Under the pieces are notes generated by a model, which was given only the letters and a program-made list of their open reading frames with translations, did not search any database and had not been told where the DNA came from. From NCBI RefSeq assembly GCF_007748175.1, contig NZ_CP037422.1, forward strand, positions 6,154,334 to 6,218,333: a stretch of DNA of 64,000 nucleotides. Direction: 5' to 3'. Each line of letters starts with the position of its first letter. The first letter of the stretch is position 1. Made by a program: the position numbers and the translations under genes. Of the stretch, positions 1-8,589 are shown one piece after another. Source of the stretch: Gimesia aquarii (GTDB lineage Bacteria > Planctomycetota > Planctomycetia > Planctomycetales > Planctomycetaceae).

Positions 1-165
1 GCATCTTTTAGACACCCAGTCATAGCAAGTGGCACCTCCAAGGATTGTCGCTGCTTCTGCCGCACTGACATCCTCACCGGTTATAGAACTCGATGAGACT
101 TCGGTGAGTAAAACACCACTTCCGATCACAAATAACAACAGCAACAAAAATCTTTTGTAAAACAT
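1..165 (-). CDS. Small exported peptide, 3' end cut by window edge
   Basis: The first 55 codons of a gene that runs off the left edge. The ATG at 165 has a clear AAAGGAG ribosome site about eight bases upstream. The protein starts with a Lys/Arg pair and a long Leu-rich stretch (residues 4-20), a typical Sec signal. It continues with a Ser-rich stretch, then SAAEAATILGGATC at residues 35-47 and a second Cys at 55. The Ala/Glu-rich helix ending in Gly-Gly just before a Cys resembles the leaders of double-glycine bacteriocin-type peptides. However, those leaders do not normally follow a Sec signal, so this likeness may be chance. It starts 38 bases after the stop of the toroid lipoprotein gene on the same strand, so the two are probably cotranscribed. 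Function unknown; the part lying outside the window would be needed to judge it. Confidence 0.6.
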   Translation of the reverse strand, partial: MFYKRFLLLLLFVIGSGVLLTEVSSSSITGEDVSAAEAATILGGATCYDWVSKRC

Positions 166-203
166 GTCATCATACTCCTTTAGAAAAGAGGGAATGTGAA
201 ACC

Positions 204-1355
204 TCATTCAGTGTTTGGTGAGGAACGAGGTCTTGAAACGCTAAGGACTACGGCAGATGCATGCGAACAAGGGCAAAAGGTAGCCTGGATTTGTTCTGAT
301 GTCAGGTCTTTTAACTGTGGAACCAACCAATTAGCAGCACGTTCGACAGAATTACGTTTTTCGTGTTGATTTACTAGATCACTGGGGAGTCTCATTAGTA
401 ACTCAGCCAAATGACTGGTAGCGAGTAGGCGCCCTGTATCGCTATTGGCAAATGCTGTACTCTGAGGTGGTGCAGGAGAATTGTCATTTCGCCACCAGTG
501 AATCGTCCAGTATCCTGATGGTGACTGAGATTTTATCGCTTGTGTCATTTTGCCGACAATCATGTTTTTCACACGGGAGCGCATGTTTTTTGATAATAGA
601 AAGTGGCGTTTGTCGGCGAAATAGATGGATATGAGCGCTTCAAGACGATGGACTCCGCCGCAACTTGCCTCGCTGAAATCTCGCGAGAGAAGCTCTTTTG
701 CCAGATCGTCAAAACACCAACTCTCTCCGTATTTGTTTTTATATGGGCCTGACTTCTTGAGGTAACATGAAAAGCCAATAGCAGACCATTCGAGCTCTTT
801 CTGCTTCAAATGAAATCGCGCCACAGATTGCTTTAGGACATCCTTGACTGATCCCATCGAATTCTGCAGTTGAATATTAGTTGATTCTGGGATCTCCAGT
901 TGACCAAGAGAAGCAAGAACTTGATCATGATGATATTCCGATGGCCTGGATTTTGCGATGATTGATGAGAACCCGATTCCATCTCGCGTTTTTACCATCG
1001 CGGGGGACCCAAATAAGCGGATACCAACCCTTACATCAAGTAGTGAATCAACGAGAAGTCTGTCTTGGACGGCAGGACTACTGTAACCTGATCCATGAAC
1101 CCTCAGTACATGAAGAACTTCCGAGATACGGCTATTTGACGGGTTATGTAAACGGATATTGTTCGAGATATATGTTAAGGTGCTTTCATCAAGATTAATT
1201 AATGGTTCGTGTTTTGAGTGAGAGCTTGCATCTATATTATAAGAAGTACCCAACTCAAGATGAGTAGAATTGGACGTTTCTTTCTCACAGGAGGCCTGAA
1301 TTAAGGGCGACAATAGTATTAGCGTGAATACAGCATGTGTGAGTTTGTTCGTCAT
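204..1355 (-). CDS. Lipoprotein with alpha/alpha-toroid (terpenoid-cyclase-like) fold, copy 1
   Basis: A 383-residue protein. I place the start at the ATG at 1355, because it gives a clean lipoprotein signal: basic N-terminus, hydrophobic core, and a lipobox ending at Cys23 (IQASC). An upstream in-frame start at 1409 would add 18 residues ahead of it. The C-terminal half contains W-C-F-D-D-L, a CGGVH motif and a helix-rich region, and it aligns by eye with the lipoprotein encoded at 4694-5890 (W-x-x-DDL, ACGGTH, conserved Ala-Leu-Pro near the end). The helical pattern and CGG-H motif resemble alpha/alpha-toroid proteins such as prenyltransferase and squalene-cyclase-like domains. I see no classical DxDD or QW motif, so catalysis is doubtful. 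It is followed 38 bases later by the small peptide gene. Probably attached to a membrane facing the periplasm; role unknown. Confidence 0.75.
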   Translation of the reverse strand: MTNKLTHAVFTLILLSPLIQASCEKETSNSTHLELGTSYNIDASSHSKHEPLINLDESTLTYISNNIRLHNPSNSRISEVLHVLRVHGSGYSSPAVQDRLLVDSLLDVRVGIRLFGSPAMVKTRDGIGFSSIIAKSRPSEYHHDQVLASLGQLEIPESTNIQLQNSMGSVKDVLKQSVARFHLKQKELEWSAIGFSCYLKKSGPYKNKYGESWCFDDLAKELLSRDFSEASCGGVHRLEALISIYFADKRHFLLSKNMRSRVKNMIVGKMTQAIKSQSPSGYWTIHWWRNDNSPAPPQSTAFANSDTGRLLATSHLAELLMRLPSDLVNQHEKRNSVERAANWLVPQLKDLTSEQIQATFCPCSHASAVVLSVSRPRSSPNTE

Positions 1356-1574
1356 CAGTAACTCATGTGTTAAAATGTCTGCAAACAAACATATTAACAC
1401 AATGTACATTTTTTTGTTTTTAGTTCAAGAAAATTATATGAAGAATACAATTGTTCTAGGAATGTCACCAAATAAATGTACTTTAGAATCCTATCGCTCT
1501 CGAACATGACTTTTATGGGGGCACCCGGATCCTGCCCTTATAAAACTGCCTAAAAGTTGAAGAAAAGGCTTATT

Positions 1575-2300
1575 ATGGCTATCAATTCAAAGACAAATCG
1601 TTTCTGGGAGATCTTCACAATCCTGGTGATCATTGGAATTCTGTGTCTGCTCTTGATTCCAGACGTACAGCAGGCTGTAAACAGTGGCCCTAGAGAACGT
1701 TTTCGGAACCAGATGAAAGCTGTTGGACTGGCTCTGCATCAATATCAAGACGCGTATGGCTGTTTACCTCCCGCAGCACTAAAAGGTGAAGAGGGAACAC
1801 CTATGCATAGCTGGCGAGCCTTGCTACTACCACTGCTCGAGCCTTATTTCAAGACTAAGAGTCGACCGTATGGCTATCAGTTTGACGAACCCTCGGATAG
1901 TGAAACAAATCAGAAAATTGCATCACAGAATCCTCATTTTTATCGTTTCATTATTACGAGAGATGACAATACAAAACGAACATCAAAATTAGTCGCAATC
2001 ATTGACAAGTCTACGTACTGGAACCCAGCAATAGACTGTCACCGACTAGTTTCGGGTAACAAAGCAGAAAAACGAATCATCTTGATGGAAGTCCCTGGCC
2101 TCAAAAGTTTGTGGAATGAACCAACCGATTTCACACTTGATGAATTACAAACGTTGATAGAGGAAAATGCGTTTGCCACTTATGGATCGCATGTACTGTT
2201 CGACAACGGCGAAGTCACCTGGTTGTCTCCAGATGACATCACCGTGCAGAAAATGCACAAGTTACTGAACATCGAAAGTAAAAGTCAGTTAGCAGATTAA
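1575..2300 (+). CDS. Degenerate DUF1559 prepilin-like protein
   Basis: A 241-residue membrane-anchored protein of the DUF1559 family. I choose the ATG at 1575, with AAAAGG about seven bases upstream, over the in-frame TTG at 1557. Residues 9-29 form the hydrophobic anchor, followed by the family signature PDVQQAVNSG, which corresponds to the usual [35 protein letters not shown] then matches the conserved NN-K-GLALHNYH block of the family. It differs from its three relatives in this window in two ways: the GFTLIE prepilin-cleavage motif is missing, and the C-terminal H-X9-DG motif is reduced to SHVLFDNGEVTWLS. It stands alone, without the lipoprotein gene that follows the other DUF1559 genes. 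It therefore probably stays in the inner membrane and is not processed as a pseudopilin. Confidence 0.8.
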   Translation: MAINSKTNRFWEIFTILVIIGILCLLLIPDVQQAVNSGPRERFRNQMKAVGLALHQYQDAYGCLPPAALKGEEGTPMHSWRALLLPLLEPYFKTKSRPYGYQFDEPSDSETNQKIASQNPHFYRFIITRDDNTKRTSKLVAIIDKSTYWNPAIDCHRLVSGNKAEKRIILMEVPGLKSLWNEPTDFTLDELQTLIEENAFATYGSHVLFDNGEVTWLSPDDITVQKMHKLLNIESKSQLAD

Positions 2301-2318
2301 TTTGACTTCCCAATTATT

Positions 2319-3254
2319 CTATTCGTGATAATCGCGTTTCTTCGAAATCACATGGCCACTTTTTGTGATTACCAGATCATAGGGAAGACCATCGACTAAG
2401 ACATCAACCTCATAATTTCCATTTCGCGTACCGCTACCGTAAATTACTCCATTAGGAAAGGCTGCTTGGGCAGCATCGCTGACAACCTGTGGAAGTCGTG
2501 CCAGACGTTCTGTCTGGTTATCGAGTGTGTCCTTAAGGACTTTACCAGTAGCGGTGAGGCCCACATTATAAACTTCGTTATTCTTGACAATGTTTACATA
2601 GTAAGCTGAACGCCCATAACGAGGTCCATACAGGTCTTGATAAACATGGACAATCACACCTTGTGGATGTGCTTTTTCGACCGCGGCAAGTACGGCATAA
2701 GGCAACTTTCGTACGCTTTCAATGTGCCGCGCCTGTGAGGATGGCGAAATGCTCAGATCTTCATCCTTGTCTGTCGCGTCGCGATCATTGCTTAAGATCC
2801 TTCCTGATCTCGTTGACTCAACATTGCTTATTCCTTGTGGTCTCTTAATTTGAATTTGGTAAACACCATCTTCATCAGCTGACGCAGAAATAACCTTACC
2901 GTTGGGATAAAGCTTCTTGACTGCCGCCCGCACTCTGGCAGGAAGGTTTACAGATTTTGGTGTACTCTTTAGAACCTTTCCCTGACTTTTATTGCTTACC
3001 ACGCGGCCTGATCGTGTCAGTTCCATGAGAAAATGTTCATTGTCAGCATTCAAATCGATCTGATAGAGACCATCTTCATCGACGTTCGCTGTCAATACAC
3101 GTGAGTTTGGGTGTAATGTTTCGATGTTCTTCTTAACTGCACTCGGTAACTTGTCATATGTAAGAGCTTCATAAGCAAACGATGCGGAAGCAAGCAGGCC
3201 ACATACGACAATTGCCAAACCAATATTTCTCATGAATTTTGAATTGTTCGTCAT
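2319..3254 (-). CDS. Exported protein with four PepSY-like repeats
   Basis: A 311-residue protein starting at the ATG at 3254 with AGGGA six to ten bases upstream. A signal peptide covers about residues 9-27 (cleavage near SASFAYE). The mature part is four tandem copies of a roughly 50-residue unit, starting near residues 36, 104, 187 and 254. Each begins L-P-x-x-V followed by a helix ending in a His/Tyr/Phe-Pro turn (TLHPN, KLYPN, KAHPQ, AAFPN), then two strands and a closing GRVVS/GRILS/GKVLK/GHVIS. This matches the PepSY-like / beta-lactamase-inhibitor-like fold; that family assignment is by eye. The gene lies 43 bases downstream of the deaminase-like gene on the same strand and may be cotranscribed with it. 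Such domains usually bind or inhibit partners outside the cytoplasm; the partner is unknown. Confidence 0.8.
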   Translation of the reverse strand: MTNNSKFMRNIGLAIVVCGLLASASFAYEALTYDKLPSAVKKNIETLHPNSRVLTANVDEDGLYQIDLNADNEHFLMELTRSGRVVSNKSQGKVLKSTPKSVNLPARVRAAVKKLYPNGKVISASADEDGVYQIQIKRPQGISNVESTRSGRILSNDRDATDKDEDLSISPSSQARHIESVRKLPYAVLAAVEKAHPQGVIVHVYQDLYGPRYGRSAYYVNIVKNNEVYNVGLTATGKVLKDTLDNQTERLARLPQVVSDAAQAAFPNGVIYGSGTRNGNYEVDVLVDGLPYDLVITKSGHVISKKRDYHE

Positions 3255-3297
3255 TTTTATTCCCTAAAGAGATGTAGGTAGATTCGAAAAACAAAGT

Positions 3298-4146
3298 CTA
3301 ATACATAACTTTGTCTATATTTTTCCAAAGATTAAAAGCGTCTAATGAGTTTGTAGTAGTCGCTTGATAGACACGAAGCCCATTGCTAACACGGTCTTGA
3401 TAAGGGGTAGCTAGTTCCTGATAGAGATCGAGATCTGAAAAATCGACTCCCGGTTCGGCCGCATCAAAACGTGTGGCAGAAAAGACAATCGTGTCAATAC
3501 GCGCCCAACGAATCGCGGCATAGCACATTGGGCAAGGCTCACAGCTACTATAGATCTCACAATGCGATGTTTCGTCAGGTTGAGCTAACTTCAAACGAGG
3601 ATCATCACGTCGAATATTCCCAAGGTCAAATACTCCTAACTCGCTGGCAACAGTTCGAATGGCGCTCACTTCAGCATGTGCTGTAGGGTCAATATTTTTG
3701 GTCACCTGATTACGACACCGCCAGAAACGAATGACTTGATTTGATGCATCATCGATTTGAACAACGACGGCACCAAACGGACCGCCACCTTCCTTGACTG
3801 ACTGGTGTGCTTCTTCACAGGCCATCTTGATCCATCGGTTCTCACCGACTTCGATACCGCGGTATTTATTACCTCGCTTTATATTGTGCTGCTGGCATTG
3901 GTATTTGTGATGTAATCCAGAATCGGAATGAGAACATTCGGTACACGGGGGTCTTGTCGATGTAAAAATATAAGACAACTCAACTGATTGTGGCACTCCC
4001 TCATAATCAGTTCCTGAATTTACATACTTAACCGACTTTTGATTAGGAGAAACGACTGTTTGGGATTGAGATTCGTCTACTACCCAATAGATAGATGCAA
4101 TCGCAATAACTGCCCCGAGTGAGATTGTTGAAATCCATTGCTTCAT
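3298..4146 (-). CDS. Guanine-deaminase-like CMP/dCMP deaminase family enzyme with membrane anchor
   Basis: A 282-residue protein. From about residue 100 it is a complete zinc-dependent nucleoside/base deaminase: the His157-Ala-Glu159 motif holds the zinc ligand and catalytic Glu, and the PCPMC motif has ligand cysteines 205 and 208 (SSCEPCPMC). The WARIDTIVFSA stretch and the LYQEL tail resemble the GuaD type that converts guanine to xanthine. Unusually, the enzyme is preceded by about 95 extra residues. These hold a hydrophobic N-terminal segment (residues 6-23) that looks like a signal or membrane anchor, and a short Cys/His cluster (C68, C71, H73, H79, H80, C84). Standard GuaD is about 155 residues and cytoplasmic. 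The location suggests a periplasmic enzyme, which is inference. The PepSY-like gene follows on the same strand. Confidence 0.85.
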   Translation of the reverse strand: MKQWISTISLGAVIAIASIYWVVDESQSQTVVSPNQKSVKYVNSGTDYEGVPQSVELSYIFTSTRPPCTECSHSDSGLHHKYQCQQHNIKRGNKYRGIEVGENRWIKMACEEAHQSVKEGGGPFGAVVVQIDDASNQVIRFWRCRNQVTKNIDPTAHAEVSAIRTVASELGVFDLGNIRRDDPRLKLAQPDETSHCEIYSSCEPCPMCYAAIRWARIDTIVFSATRFDAAEPGVDFSDLDLYQELATPYQDRVSNGLRVYQATTTNSLDAFNLWKNIDKVMY

Positions 4147-4693
4147 TATTGTTCTTTTCTTGTTAGCTATAAGGTCTATTCGAAATTAATGATCCATATA
4201 GGTAGCCAGTTCAAAAAAATACCTTGTAATCTGAGAACGAGAGGCTGTTTTCAACTAGAAGAATAGACATTTTTGACAACTGGTATGATTATGTTGATTA
4301 TCACAGATGTACTAGCACTGTTTTGAGTGAAGCAAAGACTTCCATCAGATTTTCAATTCAAAGACTTAACTCGTCCAAATCTAAGAGAGAGTGTCGAGTA
4401 TTTCTGGGAGATCTTGCTGACATAGATTCCAAGAGAGAACAGGGAATATCAAAGCCTGAAAGTAGAAATTCCTCTCCCTTGAAGGCGCTTGCTCAGATTC
4501 ACCACGATGCCAGTTGAGATTCGAATTCCACCTTAGTAGCATGAGAGATTAGTAAAAATAAAAAGTTTACAACGCCATAAGGCGTTGATACATTTGAGCA
4601 AGCCGATTATCCTCAACATACTGATACTCTGAACACAAATCCGCTCATTTTCATTCCTTTATTTGAATTTATTCGCCTGGAGTTACCTACACG
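4147..4693. other. Intergenic region with a short perfect hairpin
   Basis: 547 bases between divergent genes. I find no convincing gene; a 64-codon frame at 4323-4517 begins with TTG, lacks a ribosome site and has no recognisable pattern. The only clear structure is a perfect 7-bp hairpin at 4570-4587 (CAACGCC, loop ATAA, GGCGTTG). It lies about 105 bases before the start at 4694 and could be a 5' leader structure of that gene. It has no T-run, so it is a poor terminator. Confidence 0.4.
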
Positions 4694-5890
4694 ATGAGAT
4701 TTTTGACTCGTCTGTCATTTCTGATTCTATTTTTGTCTCATGTCATGCTGATTTCTGGTTGCGGGAAGAGTTCGCAAGAGGTTGCGAACACGGAAACCGC
4801 ACCCGCAAAAAATGAACAGCAGGTCGAATCTGGCGAAGCGCTTTTGAAGAAAGTAGAACAGGCCATTGAAATTGCCCAGCAACATTATCTGGAGTCTGAC
4901 AAACACTCGCCCTGGGAAATTTACCACGGCATTCTGGCATTTCGACAGGATTATCAAATCAGGCAAAACAATAAAACGGTAAATGCTTTGGATTGGATCT
5001 CTTCCGGAGCTTACTACGATAACGAACCCTGGTTTCAAAAAACAGAATTTGGTGGCCGCGCGCATCGTTATACCAAGGAGAATGCGTTTGAAGGTCACAA
5101 AAATCAGTCACTGGCCATTCTTGCCATGGCGAATGTTCCATTGGATCATCAATTCCAAACACCTGATGGCCCGATTACTGTAGCTGATATTGTGCGTGAC
5201 GCGCAAAAAGAAATTCAGGAAAATGAAGAGGTAACCTGGTCTCTCTGGGCTCTCGTGCATTACCTGGGCCCCGATGCCACCTGGTTGGATAAAAAGGGAG
5301 AAGAGTGGCGCATGGATGATCTAGTCTATATGCAAAACGAAACTCTATCGAATGACTCCGCCTGTGGGGGCACACACGCATTGTTCGCTTTGTCGTATGC
5401 CAGAAATACATATAAAAATGCGGGACATCGTCTACGCGGTTACTGGCTGGAAGCCGATCAAAAAATTAAACGCTACATTGAAGAAGCCAAAGCGATGCAA
5501 AATCTTGATGGTTCTTTTTCGTACGATTACTTCTTTCAAAAAAGTGAAAGCGAGAATTTTCAGGAACGACTGGAAACGACAGGGCATACGCTAGAATTCT
5601 TAATGATGGCGTTACCTGATGATCGTCTCAATGAAGAATGGGTTCGCAAAGCCATCTCATTGATGGCAAATGACATCATTGAAAACAAAGACGAACCTGT
5701 TGATTATTCTGCTCTCTATCACGCAATTGATGGTTTGGTCATTTATCGAAACCGTATGTCTCCCGATCATACCGCGCAACTGGGAAATAAAAGTTTCTTG
5801 AAAAAAAGCAGTTCGAAAACTGATGTCAAAGTTCTCAAACCCGTAGTACCTGCGACTCCTGAAGCTTCAACACCGCCTCCCGCCCCCTGA
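4694..5890 (+). CDS. Lipoprotein with alpha/alpha-toroid (terpenoid-cyclase-like) fold, copy 2
   Basis: A 398-residue lipoprotein. The signal runs from MRFLTRLSF to a lipobox at Cys23 (LISGC), and GGAG lies about eleven bases before the ATG. After a Lys/Glu-rich linker the protein is a series of paired helices. These carry W-R-M-DDL, then ACGGTHALFALSYARN and Q-x-x-DGSFSYDYF, the type of repeated helix and Q/D-G-S/W element seen in alpha/alpha-toroid barrels. TTGHTLEFLMMALP follows near the C-terminus. The same order (W-x-x-DDL, CGG-H, TGRLLATSHLAELLMRLP) occurs in the protein encoded at 204-1355, so the two are diverged paralogues. The tail is Pro/Ala-rich and probably disordered. No catalytic Asp cluster of true cyclases is evident. 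Probable role: envelope scaffold or binding protein; function unknown. Confidence 0.85.
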   Translation: MRFLTRLSFLILFLSHVMLISGCGKSSQEVANTETAPAKNEQQVESGEALLKKVEQAIEIAQQHYLESDKHSPWEIYHGILAFRQDYQIRQNNKTVNALDWISSGAYYDNEPWFQKTEFGGRAHRYTKENAFEGHKNQSLAILAMANVPLDHQFQTPDGPITVADIVRDAQKEIQENEEVTWSLWALVHYLGPDATWLDKKGEEWRMDDLVYMQNETLSNDSACGGTHALFALSYARNTYKNAGHRLRGYWLEADQKIKRYIEEAKAMQNLDGSFSYDYFFQKSESENFQERLETTGHTLEFLMMALPDDRLNEEWVRKAISLMANDIIENKDEPVDYSALYHAIDGLVIYRNRMSPDHTAQLGNKSFLKKSSSKTDVKVLKPVVPATPEASTPPPAP

Positions 5891-5948
5891 TTCTCTACAG
5901 GCAAGCCTAAAAAGCAGACTTCAACGCAATTAGTGAATTGAAGGCTAT

Positions 5949-6515
5949 TTACTCTTTGGTGGTAGCTGTAGTCTCAATGGTGTCTGATGAACCGGTATTG
6001 AGAGGCCCACTCAGATTGATCAGAAAAAATCCGGTCAGTAAAAAATCAACGCCCATCAGAGTACCAACGGCCCATAAACCTGAGAGTGGCCATTGGCTCC
6101 AGATCAGGCCACCAAGCAGCAAAGAAATCGCTCCACTGAATAGAATTCCGTTGCGCCCATTGGCTGGTGGAACGTTGAAAGCCATTACAATTTTCCAGAC
6201 ACCCTCAAAGATGAAAAACATTGCCATCAGCAATGTCAGAAAAGTCAATCCGAAGACCGGATGACTAATAATTCCGATTCCCCCCAGAACCATAAGAATC
6301 CCGAGAATTAAGTGCTGTGTTTTTCCTGGGACATCATCAACTCGCGCACCTTGAATCGCATAGAGAATCCCTCCCAGTAGTAATAGAAAGCCGATTACAA
6401 AGACAACGGCAGTACCCGCAACAAAGGGTGCAATTAAACAAATGACACCGATCACACAAAGTATGATGCCAGTTAATTTGAAGTCTTTTGAGGGAGGGAG
6501 TAGGGCATCATTCAT
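5949..6515 (-). CDS. HdeD/DUF308-family membrane protein
   Basis: A 188-residue integral membrane protein with six predicted hydrophobic helices in three hairpins, each rich in Gly (GIILCVIGVICLIAPF, GFLLLLGGILY, GILMVLGGIGII, GAISLLLGGLIW). This Gly-rich pattern with a proline after each first helix is typical of the DUF308/HdeD family, which in enterobacteria is tied to acid resistance. I use the ATG at 6515 because the longer frame begins with a TTG at 6539 without a ribosome site. The last 20 residues are Thr/Ser-rich and soluble. It converges with the lipoprotein gene ending at 5890, 58 bases away. Its role here is not shown by the context. Confidence 0.85.
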   Translation of the reverse strand: MNDALLPPSKDFKLTGIILCVIGVICLIAPFVAGTAVVFVIGFLLLLGGILYAIQGARVDDVPGKTQHLILGILMVLGGIGIISHPVFGLTFLTLLMAMFFIFEGVWKIVMAFNVPPANGRNGILFSGAISLLLGGLIWSQWPLSGLWAVGTLMGVDFLLTGFFLINLSGPLNTGSSDTIETTATTKE

Positions 6516-7049
6516 TAAATTATCCCGTTTCTTGGACAAGAACTAACTAGTAACATAAACTCAAGCAGTTTTTTGTAGTAACAAAGAAGAGAAAAGAGGC
6601 AGGAAATCAAATCCTATTTCACATTTTGATTTCTCGATGACGAGAACATTTATGCTGAGATATACATAACAATCGTTTCAAATTGTTGCTAACCACTGCT
6701 TCAAATAAAAACCACTTCCATCCTGTACTGCTTAAAAAAAATGCAAGGATGTCTGGTCCATTACCAACTCTCTCTTCTCTCTCTTTTTCGGAATTCTAAA
6801 TCTGAGCGCTTCAGAAAAAATGATCAGTTACTTTTTGAACTGAGATTTCACAAAACCCGGGCGTAATGGATTACTCGACTCTCATAACTGGCACACTGCT
6901 TGCTTATTTAATCTTGTTATTAAATTTGCCATCTCTTTACACGGCCTATTCCGGATGACCGTTAAACTTGCGACTTGAACAAATGGTTTCATCCGTCACT
7001 GCGAGTGTATTTGTTTGTATTTGTCTTAATATGATGAAGGAGTATTTCG
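6516..7049. other. Intergenic region between divergent genes
   Basis: 534 bases with the promoters of the HdeD-like gene (leftward) and the DUF1559 gene (rightward). It holds a perfect 6-bp hairpin at 6631-6646 (TTCTCG, loop ATGA, CGAGAA) and a C/T-only tract around 6769-6787. The AAGGAG at 7037-7042 sets the GTG start at 7050. I could not fix promoter boxes with confidence and see no gene. Confidence 0.35.
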
Positions 7050-8021
7050 GTGTTTAATTTGAGTCATCAGAAAAAAGGATTCACACTTATTGAGTTGTTA
7101 GTCGTGATCGCAATCATTGCGATTTTAATAGCACTCTTGTTACCTGCTGTACAACAAGCAAGAGAAGCAGCTCGGCGTAGTACTTGCAAAAACAACATGA
7201 AGCAACTTGGCTTAGCGTTGCACAATTATAATGAAACTTTCAAAGTGCTGCCTTATTCGGTGTCACACTCCGGTTCATGCAGTACCGGTTCTGCTTCCAC
7301 AGCGAGTACTGTGACACTCAATCACCGTGGGTTCCTGCTCCTGTTGCCCTATTTGGAACAAGCTAACTTATATAACCAATTTAATCCCAGTGTCGCAACA
7401 GGTTCGTTTAATCCATCAGGTGGAACCATCGTTCCGCCGGGCACTGCTGGAAACCCCAATGATGAAGTTGTCTCTACGATTGTTCCTTTATTTCACTGTC
7501 CGTCAGATTCGACACCTGAAGTCTATACCACTACTTCCAGTACATATTATTCAATCTCACCAGGAAATTCGACATTACTCGGTGTTTTTACGAATTACGA
7601 ATTCAGTACGAACAGCCAGTATAATTCGTGTACGAATTGGGGAGCGCTCGGTTTGACTACACGTCCCATGTTTGGATTTAACGGTTGCGCCAAATTTCGC
7701 GATGTGACAGATGGTATGAGCAACACAGTGGCGCTTGTAGAAACAACTCGACTGGTTGCAAACGGCGAAGGAACTGCCTGGGGATTTTCCAAGTGGGTTG
7801 GAAACGGAACTAATTTCGCTGGAGCCAACATCAACACCTGGTATTCAACCGGCCCAATTGGAAACCTTGCTTCCTGGTCATATTCCGGGAGTTTACACAC
7901 TGGTGGCTGTCACGTTCTGATGGGTGACGGAGCAGTCCGTTTTGTAAGCGAAAACATTCACGCACCCACTCGTGCCCACCTGGCATATATCGCTGATGGC
8001 AATGTTGTTGACTTCCCCTGA
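7050..8021 (+). CDS. DUF1559 prepilin-like protein with H-X9-DG motif (module 1)
   Basis: A 323-residue protein starting at GTG 7050, with AAGGAG seven bases upstream. It has the full N-terminal type IV prepilin methylation motif ([19 protein letters not shown]), where a prepilin peptidase would cut after the Gly. The planctomycete signature [18 protein letters not shown] and the LALHNY block follow. The C-terminus has [12 protein letters not shown], which is the H-X9-DG motif, followed by VRFVSENI. The family (DUF1559, pfam name SBP_bac_10) is hugely expanded in planctomycetes and is thought to form pseudopilin-like surface or periplasmic proteins; the exact function is not known. The gene is followed 104 bases later by a small lipoprotein gene in the same direction. 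The same pairing is seen in two other modules in this window. Confidence 0.93.
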   Translation: MFNLSHQKKGFTLIELLVVIAIIAILIALLLPAVQQAREAARRSTCKNNMKQLGLALHNYNETFKVLPYSVSHSGSCSTGSASTASTVTLNHRGFLLLLPYLEQANLYNQFNPSVATGSFNPSGGTIVPPGTAGNPNDEVVSTIVPLFHCPSDSTPEVYTTTSSTYYSISPGNSTLLGVFTNYEFSTNSQYNSCTNWGALGLTTRPMFGFNGCAKFRDVTDGMSNTVALVETTRLVANGEGTAWGFSKWVGNGTNFAGANINTWYSTGPIGNLASWSYSGSLHTGGCHVLMGDGAVRFVSENIHAPTRAHLAYIADGNVVDFP

Positions 8022-8125
8022 TTCTCATAGAGTAAAACGAAACTCACTTAACCCAACCGGTAACGCGTTTGTTACCGGCTGGATTCTCTATCGACTTTTA
8101 CTTACTTTAATTGGAAACGTACAAG

Positions 8126-8563
8126 ATGTCTGCGCGTGTCTTATGTGTCTTGTGTGTGACACTGTTAACTGCCTGTGGATCTGATATCAGACGCGATAAC
8201 CTGGAAGTCTTCCCCACATGGGGTACAGTAAAAATCAAAGGAAAAACGCTACCGGGAGTCGCTGTTGTTTTCTTCCCCGAAGAGGAAACCGGCGGGCAGG
8301 GAGGACGTGGAATCACTGATGAATCCGGCCAATTTATTTTGAAATATCAGGATGGGAGAGACGGAGTTCCCGCAGGAAAATATAAAGTGCTGTTCGAATA
8401 TTTCACAATGCCAGATGGTTCAAAAGTTCCCGAAAATGAATTTCCCGCAGACGTTGGAGCGATCAATCAACTACCGCACAAGTTCAGTGACTTTGGAAGC
8501 TCTCCGTTTTCGACAACCGTGCCCATTGGTGGAACAGCAGATTTAGAATTTGATCTTAAGTAG
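8126..8563 (+). CDS. Carboxypeptidase-regulatory-like lipoprotein (module 1)
   Basis: A 145-residue lipoprotein. The ATG at 8126 is chosen over the upstream TTG at 8111 because it starts a compact signal with lipobox LLTAC (Cys17). The mature domain is a transthyretin-like beta sandwich: GTVKIKGKTLPGVAVVFFPE, then GITDESGQFILKY and PAGKYKVLFEY. This strand pattern (G-x-V-x-x-x-G-x-P-L-x-x-x-V-x-F, TDxxGxF, PxGxYxV) is the carboxypeptidase-regulatory-like fold that accompanies DUF1559 genes in planctomycetes. Probably held in a membrane and acting as a structural or binding partner of the pseudopilin encoded just upstream. It ends 27 bases before a bidirectional terminator. Confidence 0.88.
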   Translation: MSARVLCVLCVTLLTACGSDIRRDNLEVFPTWGTVKIKGKTLPGVAVVFFPEEETGGQGGRGITDESGQFILKYQDGRDGVPAGKYKVLFEYFTMPDGSKVPENEFPADVGAINQLPHKFSDFGSSPFSTTVPIGGTADLEFDLK

Positions 8564-8589
8564 ATCGAAGGAATGCATTTTATATAAAA

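Noticed and set aside
4323..4517. 64-codon frame between deaminase and toroid lipoprotein genes
   Set aside because: Begins at TTG with no ribosome site, and the translated composition is not protein-like.
5891..5948. Possible hairpin between convergent genes at 5917-5944
   Set aside because: The inverted repeat is imperfect (CTTCAA with TTGAAG around a long loop) and lacks a T-run, so it is not called as a terminator.
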